Shown: positions 1 through 11,236 of the stretch, piece by piece
Layout of the letters: each line of letters opens with the position of its first letter
How positions within the stretch are numbered: position 1 is the first letter of the stretch
Assembly (NCBI GenBank): GCA_947579665.1
Contig: OX388348.1
Coordinates: 186,001 to 250,000 of the forward strand
Reading direction: 5' to 3'
DNA length: 64,000 bases
Origin: Sympetrum striolatum
Lineage: Eukaryota > Arthropoda > Insecta > Odonata > Libellulidae
Notes under the pieces: generated by a model
What the model saw: the letters and a program-made list of their open reading frames with translations, nothing else
What the model was told of the DNA's origin: nothing
Database searches by the model: none
Program-made: the position numbers and the translations under genes

Positions 1-960
1 TCAATGTAATCGTCTGGCATCGAACCTGGGTCTTCCTGGTGAACTTACTATGTAGCACAATAGAAGATCACCATCTCTAACTATGTGTGAAAATTCAAGC
101 AGAAATATTGGCTACAACTGCCTCAAAAGACGCTCTAATGTTCACGAATGTAAATGGCTCTCGGGACTCGAACCAAGGACGATCTTGGAAATTTAAAAAA
201 TGTTTCTGAAATTTATTAATGATCTCAATATATATGCCAAATTTCAAGTTTCTATATTATTGTGAAAGGTTTCAAAATAATTCCTAAATATCGGATCAAC
301 TTCTGATTGCAGAGACACCTGGTGTCGAACCCAGGACACATTGTTAGCTTTGAATGCATAGTTTGATTTGTGAAGACTGGTTCTTCTATCACGCTAAGTT
401 TTAAGTCGATAGCATGCCGGGAAGTACCTAAAATTTGTTTCCGTTATCTCCATAAGAAATGCATTGAGAAATGTAAATGGCGCCCTGGGATCGAACCAAG
501 GACCATCAGCTAATATGTAAAATTTGATTATGGAATAAATTTATAATCTCCAACTCCATGCCGAATTTCAAGTTTCCATGCCATCGGGAAGGGGTCCAAA
601 AAAAATCTTAAAAATCGCCACAATACATTTTAAACGGCCGATTTTTGCCTCGACCTAGCATCGAACCCAGGATATTTTCCGTAAAACTCATTTATGTTTT
701 CGATAGATCATGACCATATATAAAGGCTCCTTGATTTTCGATTCTCTACCTATCCCGGAAGTATTTTTTAAAAATTCCCGAAAATCAAAGCAATGCATTT
801 AAACGGGAAAAATCGAGACTTTGGGGCCCTCTGGAATCGAACCCATGACACTGAGGTGCAAAATCGCAATTTTTCTGAAGGTTACACTCTATGGCCAATA
901 TGTCGTAAAAATTTCAAGTCAATGACGCTTGTTGTTTGGCCTGTGAGTTTGTATCCTCTT
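1..960 (+). repeat. Satellite unit A1, type A, 5'-truncated by the window edge
   Basis: First copy of the ~1.08-kb unit, starting inside monomer a. Six TCGAAC cores are visible (near 25, 172, 329, 495, 663 and 837), each in a different monomer: tggcaTCGAACctggg, gacTCGAACcaagg, gtgTCGAACccagg, ggaTCGAACcaagg, gcaTCGAACccagg, gaaTCGAACccatg. It ends in the form ...ggcctgtgagtttgtatcc and is followed by the AT-rich spacer with CTTCTCCGGATATAC (about 961-1004). Confidence 0.9.
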
Positions 961-1004
961 TATCTATTATATATAGACGCTTCTCCGGATATACTTATAT
1001 ATAT

Positions 1005-2080
1005 ACGAGTAAAATGTAGCTTGCATACTGCAAGCAGATCGACAACACTAATTTTATAACGGCATTATATCGAGACGGTCCCAGAAAGGAAAAAATGGAT
1101 TGAAAATATACTTAAAATTCGCTTCAATTTAATCGTCTGGCATCGAACCCGGGTCTTTTTGGTGAAATTACTGTGCAGCACATCAGAAGATCATCTTCTC
1201 TAAATACGTGTGAAAATTCAAGCAGAAATATTGGCTGCAACTGCCTCAAACGAAGACCTACTTTTCACGAATTTTAATAGCTCTCTGGATTCGAACCAAG
1301 GACGATCTAGGAAATCTAAAACATGTTTTTAAAATGTATCTATGTTTTCTATCTGTATCCCTAATTTCATGTTTTAATATTATTGGGAAGTGGTTTAGAT
1401 TCATTCATAAAAATCGGTTAATTTACTGATTGCAGAGACACCTGGTGTCGAACCCAGGAAATATTGGTAGCTGTGAATGCACAGTATGACTTATTAGGAC
1501 TTCATCTTATTTCATACAAAATTTGAAGTCGATATCATACCGGGAAGTACCTAAAACGTTTTTCGTTTATCTCCATAAGAAATGCATGGAGGAATGTAAA
1601 TGGTTCTCTGGGATCGAACCAAGGACAATCAGCGAATGTGTAAAATTTGATTATTAAATATATTTATGATATCTAAACGCATGCCGAATTTCGAGTATCC
1701 ATGCCATCGGGAAGGGGTCCAAAAAAAATCTTAAAAATCGCTACAATGCATTTTAAACGGCCGATTTTCGCACTGACCTAGCATCGAACCCAGGTTATTT
1801 TTCATAAAACTAATTTATGTTTTCGATAGATCATGACCATATATAAAGGCTCCTTGAGTTTCGATTCTCTACCTATACGGGAAGTATTTTTTAAAAATTC
1901 CCGAAAATCAAAGCAATACATTTAAACGGGAAAAATCGGGACTTTGGGGCCCTCCGGAATCGAACCCATGACACTGAGGTTCAAAATCGCAATTTTTCTG
2001 GAGGTTACACGTTATGGCCAATATGTCGTAAAAATTTCAACTCAATCACTCTTGTGGTTTAGGCTGTGAGTTTGTATCCT
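1005..2080 (+). repeat. Satellite unit A2, complete type A
   Basis: Complete unit of about 1,076 bp. It opens with ACGAGTAAAATG and the hairpin GCTTGCATACTGCAAGC, runs through monomers a to f, and closes with ...gtttaggctgtgagtttgtatcc. It can serve as a reference copy for type A in the + orientation. The following 80 bp (2081-2159) are (TA)n, the spacer motif and a short (TCAT)n run, where the orientation of the array switches. Confidence 0.93.
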
Positions 2081-2159
2081 CTCTATATATATATATCTAT
2101 TATATATAGACGCTTCTCCGGATATACCTATATACACACTCACTCATTCATTCATTCAT

Positions 2160-3236
2160 AGGGCATCAAAAGTCTAACCATGTTCCACAAGTGCCACTGA
2201 CTTGAAATTTTTACGACATATTGGCCATATCGTGTAACCTCCAGAAAAAATCCGACTTTGAACCTCAGTGTCATGAGTTCGATTCCAGAAGGCCCCAAAG
2301 TCCCGATTTTCCCCATAAGGATATATGGTGAAGATTTTCGAAAATTTTTTTGAGGCACTTCTCGGAAAGGTAGAAAATTGAAATTCGTGGGATCGCTAGA
2401 TGCCGTGGATATCCAACGAAAATAAAAAGGACATCGCCGAACATGGTCCATGGTTCGATGCTGGGTCGGGGCAAATATCGGCCGTTTAAAATGCATTGCG
2501 GCGATTTTGAAGATTTTTTTTGGATCCTTTCCCGATATCATAGATACTTGAAACTCGGCACGAGGATAGATATCATGAATATGTTTCATAATCAAATTTT
2601 ACGTATTCGCTGATGGTCCTTGGTTCGATCCCAGAGGGCCACTTGCATTTCTCAATGCATTTCTTACGGAGATAACGGAAACAAAATTTAGGCACTTCCC
2701 GGCATGCTATCGACTTCAAACTTTGCATGTTAGTAGAGCAAGTCCTTTAAAATCAAACTGGGCATTCACGGCTATCAATGTGTCCTGGGTTCGACACCAG
2801 GTGTCTCTGCAATCAGAAGTTGATCCGATTTTTAGGAATTATTTTGAAACCTTTCCCAATAATATAGAAACTTGAAAATCGGCATATAGATAGAGATCAT
2901 AAATAACTTTCAGAAACATTTTTTAGATTCCCAAGATCGTCCTTGGTTCGAATCCAAAGAACACTTTACATTCGTGAAATTTGAACGTCTTTTGAGACAG
3001 TTTTAGCCAATATTTCTGCTTGAATTTTCACACATAGCTAGAGATGGTGATCTTCTTTTTTTCTGCAGAGAATCTCACAGTAAAGACCCGGGTTCGATGG
3101 CAGACGATGAATTGTCAGCGAATTTTAAGAAAAATTTCAATCCTTTTTTTTGATTTTGAGGACCGTCCCGATATTATGCTAATATGAAATTAGTATTGCC
3201 AATCTGCTTGCAGTATGCAAGCTACATTTTACTCGT
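2160..3236 (-). repeat. Satellite unit A3, complete type A, inverted
   Basis: About 1,077 bp, head-to-head with unit A2. It begins GGGCATCAAAAGTCTAACC, the alternative outer end of the unit, and finishes with the hairpin and ACATTTTACTCGT. In this orientation the cores read GGTTCGATCCC, GGTTCGACACC and GGTTCGATGCC directly on the + strand. One core, near 2277, is altered (gAGTTCGATTCC). Confidence 0.93.
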
Positions 3237-3300
3237 ATATATATATATGGATACATGAATGAATCCGGAGAAGCATCTATATATAATAGATATATACACT

Positions 3301-4373
3301 GGGGATCAAAAGTATAAGCATGTTCCACAAGTGCCACCGACTTGAAATTTTTACGAAATATTGGCCATAACGTGTAACCTCCAGGAAAAAGCCGACATTG
3401 AACCTCGGGGTCATGGGTTCGATTCCAGAAGGCCCCAAAGTCCCGATTTTGTCCATAAGAATACATGGCGGGGATTTTCGAAAATTCTTTTGAGGCACTT
3501 CCCGGAAAAGGAGAGAGTTGAAATTCTAGAGATCGCTAGATGCCGTATATATCTAAAGGAAACCACAAAGACATCTACAAATATTATCCTTGGTTCGATG
3601 CTAGGCCAGGGCAAATATTCTCCCGTTTAATTTACATAGCGATTTTTAAGATTTTTTTTAATTACTTACAGATGACTTGGAAACTTGAAACTTGGCACGT
3701 AGATATATATCATAAATATATTTCATAATAAAATTTTAGAGCTTGCTGATGGTCCTTGGTTCGATCCCAGAGGGCAATTTACATCCTTCAGTGCATTTCT
3801 TATGGAGATTACGGAAGCAAATTTTAGGTACTTCCTGGCAAGTTGTTGACTTCAAACTTTGCATTTAATAAGATCAGGTCAAACCAAGTCATAATGTGTT
3901 TTCACAGCTGCCAGTAGGTCCTGGGTTCGACACCAGGCGTCTCTACAATCAGTAATTGATTCAATTTTTAGGAACTATTTTGAACCCCTTCCCAATAATG
4001 TAGAAACTTGAAATTCGGCATATAGATAGAGATCATAAATAACTTTCAGAAACATATTATAGATTTCCAAGATCGTCCTTGGTTCGAATCCAGAGAGCCA
4101 TTTAAATTCGTGAAAATTAGAACGTCTTTTGAGGCAGTTATAGCCCATATTTCTGCTTGAATTTTCACACATAGTTAGAGATAGTGATGTTCTATTGTGT
4201 TTCATAGTAGGTTCACCAGTAATACCCGGGTTTGATGCCAGACGATGGAATTTCAGCGAATTTTAAGAAAAATTTCAATCCACTTTTTTCTTTTGATGGC
4301 CGTCCCGATATGATGCCGACATGAAAATAGTGTTGTCGATCTGCTTGCAGTATGCAAGCAACATTTTACTCGT
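3301..4373 (-). repeat. Satellite unit A4, complete type A, inverted
   Basis: About 1,073 bp in the same orientation as its left neighbour. It contains exact matches to the classical B-box consensus GGTTCGANTCC at 3416-3426 (GGTTCGATTCC) and 4081-4091 (GGTTCGAATCC). The core in the last monomer has decayed to GGTTTGATGCC near 4228. The unit closes with the hairpin and ACTCGT, then (TA)n. Confidence 0.93.
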
Positions 4374-4439
4374 ATATATATATATATCTATTATATATAG
4401 ACGCTTCTCCGGATATACCTATATATATATACATTCATA

Positions 4440-5514
4440 GGGGATCAAAATTCTAACCATGTTCCACAAGTGCCACCGACTTGAAATTTTTACGACGTTA
4501 TGGCCATGACGTGTAACCTCCAGGAAAAAGCCGACTTTGAACCTCGGTGTCATGGGTTCGATTCCAGAAGGCCCCAAAGTCGCGATTTTCCCCATAAGAT
4601 TACATGGCGGGGATTTTCGAAAATTTTTTTGAGGCACTTCCCGGAAAAGGAGAGAGTTGAAATTCGAGGGATCGCTAGATGCCGTGTATATCTAAAGGAA
4701 ACCACAAAGACATCTACAAAGATTATCCTTGGTTCGATGCTAGGCTAGGGCAAATATTCTTCCGTTTAATTTACATAGCGATCTTTAAGATTTTTTTTAA
4801 TTACTTACAGATGACTTGGAAACTTGAAACTTGGCACGTGGATACATATCATAAATATGTTTTATAATAAAATTTTAGAACTCGCTGATGGTCCTTGGTT
4901 CGATCCCAGAGGGCCATTTGCACTTCTCAATGCATTTCTTACGGAGATAACGGAAACAAAATTTAGGTACTTCCCGGCATTCTATCGACTTCAAACTTTG
5001 CATGATAAAAGAGCAAGTCTTTATAAATCAAACTGTGTATTCACAGCTTACAATATGTCCTGGGTTCGACACCAGGTGTCTCTGCAATCAGAAGTTGATC
5101 CGACTTTTAGGAATTATTTTGAAACCTTTCCCAATAATATAGAAACTTGAAATTCTGCATATAGATAGAGATCATAAATAACTTTCAGAAACATTTTTTA
5201 GATTTCCAAGATCGTCCTTGGTTCGAGTCCCGAGAGCCATTTACAATCGTGAAAATTAGAACGTCTTTTGAGGCAGTTGTAGCCAATATTTCTGTTCGAA
5301 TTTTCACACATAGTTAGAGATGGTGATCTTCTATTGTGTTTCATAGTAGGTTTACCAGTAAGACCCGGGTTCGATGCCAGACGATGAAATTTCAGCGAAT
5401 TTTAAGAAAAAATTAAATCCTTTTTTTTTTCTTTTGAGGACCGTCCCGATATAATGCCGATATGAAATTAATGTTGTCGATCTGGTTGCAGTATGCAAGC
5501 AACATTTTACTCGT
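4440..5514 (-). repeat. Satellite unit A5, complete type A, inverted
   Basis: About 1,075 bp, third inverted copy in a row. It is closely similar to A4 over the first ~600 bp, including the same internal wording around 4620-4900, which suggests a recent local duplication of the pair. It ends at a short palindromic AT stretch (5515-5536) facing the next, oppositely oriented unit, so the two hairpin ends meet here tail to tail. Confidence 0.93.
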
Positions 5515-5536
5515 ATATATATATGAATATATATAT

Positions 5537-6612
5537 ACGAGTAAAATGTAGCTTGCATACTGCAAGCAGATCGACAACAATAATTTAAAATCGGCATTAT
5601 ATCGGAACGGTCTTCAAACGAAAAAAAAGGATTGAAAATACTCTTAAAATTCGCTTCAATGTAATCGTCTGGCATCGAACCTGGGTCTTCCTGGTGAACT
5701 TACTTTGCACCACAATAGAAGATCACCATCTCTGACTATGTGTGAAAATTCAAGCAGAAATATTTGCAGCAACTACCTCAAAAGACGTGCTACTTTTCAC
5801 GAATGAAAATGGCTGTCTGGATTCGAACCAAGGACGATCTTAGAAATCTAAAACATGTTTTTGAAAGTTATTTATGATCTCTATCTTTATGCTGAATTTC
5901 AAGTTTCTATATTATTGGGAAAGGTTTCAAAATAATTCCTAAATATCGTATCAACTTCTGATTGCAGAGACGCCTGGTGTCGAACCTAGGAAATATTGGT
6001 AGCTGTGAATGCACAGTATGACTTATTAGGACTTTATCTTATTTCTTACAAAGTTTGAAGTCGATATGATGCCGGGAAGTACCTAAAACTTCTTTCTTTC
6101 ATCTCCATAAGAAATGCATTGAGGAATGTAAATGGCTCTCTGGGATCGAACCAAGGACCATCAGCGAAAATGTAAAATTTGATTATTAAATATATTTATA
6201 ATATCTAAACCCATGCCGAATTTCAAGTTTCCATTCCATCGGGAAAGGGTCCAAAAAAATTCATAAAAATCGCCACAATGCATTTTAAACGGCCGATTTT
6301 TGCCTCGACCTAGCATCGAACCCAGGATATTTTCAGTAAAACTCATTTATTATTTCAATAGATCATGACCATATATATCAGCTCCTTGAGTTAAAAGTCC
6401 CTACCTATCCGGCAAGTATTTTTTAAAAATTCCCGAAAATCAAAGCAATGCATTTAAACGGGAAAAATTAGGACTTTGGGGCCCTCTAGAATCGAACCCA
6501 TGACACTGAGGTACAAAATCGCAATTTTTCTGGTGGTTACACGTTATGGCCAATCTGTCGTAAAAATTTCAAGTCAATGACGCTTGTGGTTTGGCCTGTG
6601 AGTTTGTATCCT
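5537..6612 (+). repeat. Satellite unit A6, complete type A
   Basis: About 1,076 bp. I measured core spacing here: TCGAAC begins at 5675, 5823, 5980, 6146, 6316 and 6492, giving monomer lengths of 148, 157, 166, 170 and 176 bp. The monomers also share an upstream GGGAAG-like word 63-83 bp before the core (5917, 6073, 6240 and about 6409), followed by an A-rich run and AATGCATT. This is the evidence that the monomers descend from one ancestral unit. Confidence 0.93.
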
Positions 6613-6681
6613 CTCTCTCTATATATATATATATCTATTATATATAGATGCTTCTCCGGATTCATTCATGGATATACCTAT

Positions 6682-6682
<1 letters not shown>

Positions 6683-6724
<42 letters not shown>
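6683..6724. repeat. (GATA)n microsatellite
   Basis: About ten GATA repeats between units A6 and A7, directly abutting the GGATAC end of A7. The same arrangement recurs at 47711-47749 and 50043-50076, so the tetranucleotide tract is a regular component of the unit boundary and not an independent event. Confidence 0.95.
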
Positions 6725-6725
<1 letters not shown>

Positions 6726-7799
6726 GATACTAATTCACAGCCTAAACCACAAGCGTCAATGGCTTGAAATTTTTACGACATATTGGCCATAACGTATTAC
6801 CTCCAGAAAAATTGCGATTTTGAACCTCAGTGTCATGGGTTCGATTCCAGAGGGCCCCAAAGTCGCGATTTTCCCCATAAGATTACATGGCGGGGATTTT
6901 CGAAAATTTTTTTGAGGTACTTCCCGGAAAAGCAGAGAGTTGAAACTCGAGGGACCGCTAAATGCCGTGCATAGCCAACGAAAATTGGAAAGACATCTTC
7001 GAATATTGTCCTTGGTTCGATGCTAGGCCGGGGCAAAAATCGGCCGTTTAAAATGCATTGCTGCGATTTTTATGATTTTTTTTGGATCCTTTCCCGATAA
7101 CATGGATTATTGAAACTCGGCACGTCGATAGATATCATGAAATTATTTCATAATCGAATTTAACATATTAGCTTATGGTCCTTGGTTCGATCCCAGAGGA
7201 CCATTTGCACTTCCCAATGATTTTCTTACGGAGATAACGGAAACAAATTTTAGGTACTTCCCGGCACGATATCAACTTCAAACTTTGCATGTACAAAGAT
7301 CAAGTCCATACAAATCAAACAGTGCATTCACAGCTATCAAAGAGTCCTGGGTTCGACACCAGGTGTCTCTGCAATCAGAAGTTAATCCGATTTTTAGGAA
7401 TTATTTTGAAACCTTTGCCAATAATATAGAAACTTCAAATTCGGCATATAGATAGAGATCATAAATAACTTTCAGAAACATTTTTTAGATTTCCAAGATC
7501 GTCCTTGGTTCGAATCCAGAGAGCCATTTAAATTCGTAAAAATTAGAACGTCTTTTGAGGCAGTTGTAGCCCATATTTCTGCTTGAATTTTCACACATAG
7601 TTAGAGATGGTGATGTTCGATAGTGCTGCATAGTAAGTTCACGGTAAAGACCAGGGTTCGATGCCAGAAGATGGAATTTCAGCGAATTTTAAGAAAAATT
7701 TCAATCCCTTTTTTTCTTTTGATGGCCGTCCCGATATGATGCCGACATGAAAATAGTGTTGTCGTTCTGCTTGCAGTATGCAAGCGACATTTTACTCGT
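6725..7799 (-). repeat. Satellite unit A7, complete type A, inverted
   Basis: About 1,075 bp. It starts with the GGATACTAATTCACAGCC form of the outer end and ends with the hairpin and TTTACTCGT. The right-most core sits in ...CCAGGGTTCGATGCC. It is separated from the next, oppositely oriented unit by a 44-bp spacer holding TCCGGAGAAGC, the reverse of the usual spacer word. Confidence 0.93.
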
Positions 7800-7843
7800 A
7801 TGATATATGAATGAATCCGGAGAAGCATCTATATATAATAGAT

Positions 7844-8948
7844 ACGAGTAAAATGTAGCTTGCATACTGCAAGCAGATCGGCAATACTAATTTCATATCG
7901 GCATCATATCTTGACCGTCCAAAAGAAAAAATAGAGAATTGAAATATTTCTTAAAATTCGCTGAAATGTCATCGTCTGGCATCGAACCCGGGTCTTACTG
8001 GTGAACCAACTATCCAGCACAATAGAAGATCACATTCTTTAAATATGTGTGAAAATTCAAGCAGAAATATTGGCTGCAACTGCCTCAAACGACGTCCTAC
8101 TTTTCACATATATTCCTTATGTGAGAAATATCAATGTGCTCTGGCATCGAACCCAGGAACAGCATGGTCTTATCTAAATTTTTTTCTTAAACTGAGTCTT
8201 AATATACATCTTCTAGCAAAGCAAGAACTTCATAGTATTTCGATAAATACATTTTAAAAAATAATGAAAACTAACGCAATGTATTTGAAACGGGGGATAT
8301 ATTTACCACCTGGCTTCGAACCCGGGTCTTTCTCGTAATAGCGTCTAGGCAGCAGTACAGAGGATCACCACCCCTAACTATGTGTGGAAATTCAAGAAGA
8401 AATATTGGATGTAACAGCTTCAAACGACGTCCTACTTTTCCCTTATATTCCTTATGAGAGAAATTATAATGTGCTCTGGCATCGAACCCAGGAAATTTAC
8501 AGTCTTTTCTAATTTTATTTCTGAAACCAATTCTTAATATATATCTTTTAGCGAAGCGAGAACTTCCTGTTATTATGATAAGTGCATCAAATAAAATAAT
8601 GAAAAACTACCTCAATGTATTTTAAACGGCGGATTTTTGCATCGCCCTAGCATCGAACCCAGGATATTTTGCGAGTAAGTCATAACTGTTTCCGATAGAT
8701 CATGACCATATATAAAGGCTCCTAGAGTTTCGATTTTCTACCTATCAGGGAAGTATTTTTTAAAAATTCCGGAAAATCAAAGCAATGCATTTAAATGGAA
8801 AAAATCGAGACTTTGGGGCCCTCTGGAATCGAACCCATGACACTGAGGTTCAAAATCGCATTTTTTCTGGGGGTTTCACGTTAGGGCCAATACGTCGTAA
8901 AAATTTCAAGTCAATGACGCTTGTGGTTTAGGCTGTGAATTAGTATCC
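7844..8948 (+). repeat. Satellite unit A8, type B (~1,105 bp)
   Basis: First type B unit. It shares monomer a, the beginning of b and monomer f with type A. The middle is replaced by monomers with the words TTCCTTATGAGAGAAA, CTCTGGCATCGAACCCAGG and a GGGATATATTTACCACC segment. It still contains six TCGAAC cores. Type B is about 30 bp longer than type A, and all intact type B copies in the window have this length. Confidence 0.9.
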
Positions 8949-9052
8949 TATCTATCTATCTATCTATCTATCTATATGAATGAATCCGGAGAAGCATCTA
9001 TATATAATAGATATGGATACATGAATGAATCCGGAGAAGCATCTATATATAT

Positions 9053-9143
<91 letters not shown>

Positions 9144-9183
9144 CTTATAGGTATATCCGGAGAAGCGTCTATATATAATAGAA
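8949..9183. repeat. Compound microsatellite at the right edge of Block A
   Basis: (TATC)n at 8949-8974, two copies of a spacer carrying ATGAATGAATCCGGAGAAGC, and a long uninterrupted (AT)n tract at about 9055-9138, then GGTATATCCGGAGAAGCG. This marks the end of the satellite block. Confidence 0.92.
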
Positions 9184-9298
9184 GATTCGGTTTTGTCGTT
9201 GTCCTTGAATGGCAGTTCGCATGGGATTTTCCTCCACGCGGAGTTCGTTACATCGAAGTCGTGAGTCTGCTCTTTTCAGAGCACTCTTAACTAACCAG
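9184..9298. other. Short GC-richer segment between satellite and Harbinger-like element
   Basis: About 115 bp that does not belong to the satellite. It is continuous with the sequence at 11237 onward once the Harbinger-like element is removed. I infer that it may be the start of the 5' untranslated region of the LINE whose ORF1 begins at 12078, because non-LTR elements of this type have a GC-richer 5' end and the satellite stops abruptly here. No motif proves this. Confidence 0.35.
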
Positions 9299-11233
9299 GG
9301 GCCATATTCTGTATCTCATTTCCCGTCGGTACGGTAGCCAAGCAGTCGGTTAGGATCTCAAACCGACTCCGCGAGCTCTCGATGCTATTCTGGAAGCTCC
9401 TGCGTCGGTACGACGGCTAGCCATCGTCGGTAGAATCCGTAGAATTCTACCGATAATGAAAAGGAGTCGGTAGCGATAGGGGTCAGTCGGTTAGCAGACT
9501 AACTGTGGCAAGTGTGTGCATATTTAACAATATCATCAAGGCAAATGCATTAATTGAATGCTCACAATTAGCAGAATGTAAAATAAAGCCGCAATAAGAC
9601 ATGCGATCGCATAAAATGAATGCGATTCTCGCTTTTAGATGCAAAATGATGTACGCCATAGCCCATATGGATGCACGTATGTACTACGTTTCTTGGAGCG
9701 TGTATCTGTCCAAGTACGTGGAATAAAATAAACGTTTTAATCTTTTAATAATAAATGTGAATAACCATCAATAATTCATTAGGTAAAGTGTTGGGGAACG
9801 CTTAACATCCGTTACATATTTTACTGTTTCCCCGTGCGAGACTCGACTGTGGAAAAATAATGACCCCGCTTGAAGAAAACTATAAATAAAAGAGAAATAG
9901 ATTAAACCTAGTCATAGTATTTCATGCGATGGAATTTTCTATTTTTTGAACGTATTATGATTAACTTTTAACTGACGTGGATGGTATAATTTTTGTTCAT
10001 TTTAAAACACAATTTGGTAATTTTCTTGTAGCAGACGAAAAACGTCGAAAATTTGTCGTTTTTGGATAAAATTTTCTCCGAAATGACAGCACTTAAAAGA
10101 GATTGCTTATCATATATATAAACTGCAATCCTTCTTCTATAATATGGTGTAAAAATGGTATGTGTATCTTCAGTAGTAAAGGAGATATATAATTTCTCCC
10201 AAACACCGTGAAACTAGAAAATTACCCACAATTTTACCATTAGATTCCATTTAAATCATATATTTCAGCAATATATGAAAGGTCAAGACAATTGAATAAT
10301 ATTTGTAGGGTGTAGTTAATCCAGGCGAAACTAATTACAAGTATTAATTACGTATAAGAAAGTGCTACAGTCGAAAGTTGCTGTACTTCTCGGTTCACAA
10401 GGAGACGAGAGGATTTTGCTTTTATAGCAAATATAAAAAAAGAAAAGATACCTATCCGTTCATACGAATCGAGGTCTTACTAGCTGACCAATAGTAAACT
10501 GATTTGAAGACAGCAACAGTTCCAACAATAACTTTATGAAGCACCTAAGGAATTCGTGGAAATCTAACCTTCAAGAAATCAGTCAGTGAGTGTATCGAAG
10601 GTACTATGTACCTACTAATTTTCTACTTCTTTCACTGATACTAAGTTCTGATAATCACGCACCGACTTCCAGTTAATAAAATTACGAAATTTAGGGATTC
10701 ACTGTAGGGCTGATAGTATTTTAGATATCGATATTTTATTACCATAAGCATCCTTGTGCTCGAATTTGGGCACTGGAAAATCTTCTGCAAGCAATTTATG
10801 TTAAATTTAAACATGAACCATTTAAGACCATACAAACTAACTAATGCAATTATAAATATCTTCCCTGTAAGATTTCTTTCAAAACTGTAATAAGAAATCA
10901 ACAAAGGACAACAACAAATCTCAGTTACCTAAAATTTCATACATATCATCGATATTTACATCTGCTTTTACACGCCTTGTTTCATTCTTCATTTGTATAC
11001 TCGTTTACCCTCTCATTGGTTGAGATGAAGCACGTGACCGTCACTTTCGGAAATGCTCCGATGTTTCCCCTTAAAGTGGATGGGGGCAGTCGGTTTGGTA
11101 GTTTTCTGCCCGACGATGCTACAGAATAGGATTTAGAGGCGGAGTCGATGAGAGATCACGATTTCCTCTCCAGTCGGTTGGATTTGAAATCGAACCAACT
11201 GCTTCCAAACCGACAAGTTACATAATATGGCCC
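9299..11233. mobile_element. Non-autonomous PIF/Harbinger-like DNA transposon with 3-bp CAG duplication
   Basis: The left end begins GGGCCATATTCTGTA and the right end is TACATAATATGGCCC, a 10-bp perfect terminal inverted repeat that continues imperfectly (CTTGTCGGTT-like and CAGTCGGTT motifs on both sides). Both ends are flanked by CAG (9296-9298 and 11234-11236). Termini starting GGGCC and 3-bp duplications are typical of PIF/Harbinger; their usual target is TWA, so CAG is unusual. ACCGAC/GTCGGT words are clustered in the outer 200 bp of each end, a likely subterminal repeat zone. No transposase reading frame is present in the 1.9-kb interior, so it would need proteins from elsewhere. The family assignment rests on ends only. 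Confidence 0.6.
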
Positions 11234-11236
11234 CAG

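Noticed and set aside
2152..2595. Open frames of 60-150 codons inside the satellite blocks (words such as GPSGIEPMTPRF, WNRTHD, CHGFDSRRPQS)
   Set aside because: They recur in several frames and on both strands because the repeat is reiterated. The apparently conserved peptides are translations of the TCGAAC core and its flanks, and none has a start, codon pattern or family hallmark of a protein gene.
4081..4140. True tRNA genes at the GGTTCGAATCC sites
   Set aside because: There is no acceptor stem, D-arm, anticodon arm or convincing A-box at the required distance. Only the T-arm-like core is present, so I call it a B-box-like element and not a tRNA.
1..9183. CRISPR-like array
   Set aside because: The repeated cores are 11 bp with diverged 150-176-bp intervals that are homologous to each other, not unique spacers. 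Composition and context are eukaryotic.
9299..11233. hAT-type interpretation of the GGGGCC ends
   Set aside because: hAT elements duplicate 8 bp, and the 8 bp outside the two ends do not match. The 3-bp CAG match fits better when the element begins at GGGCC.
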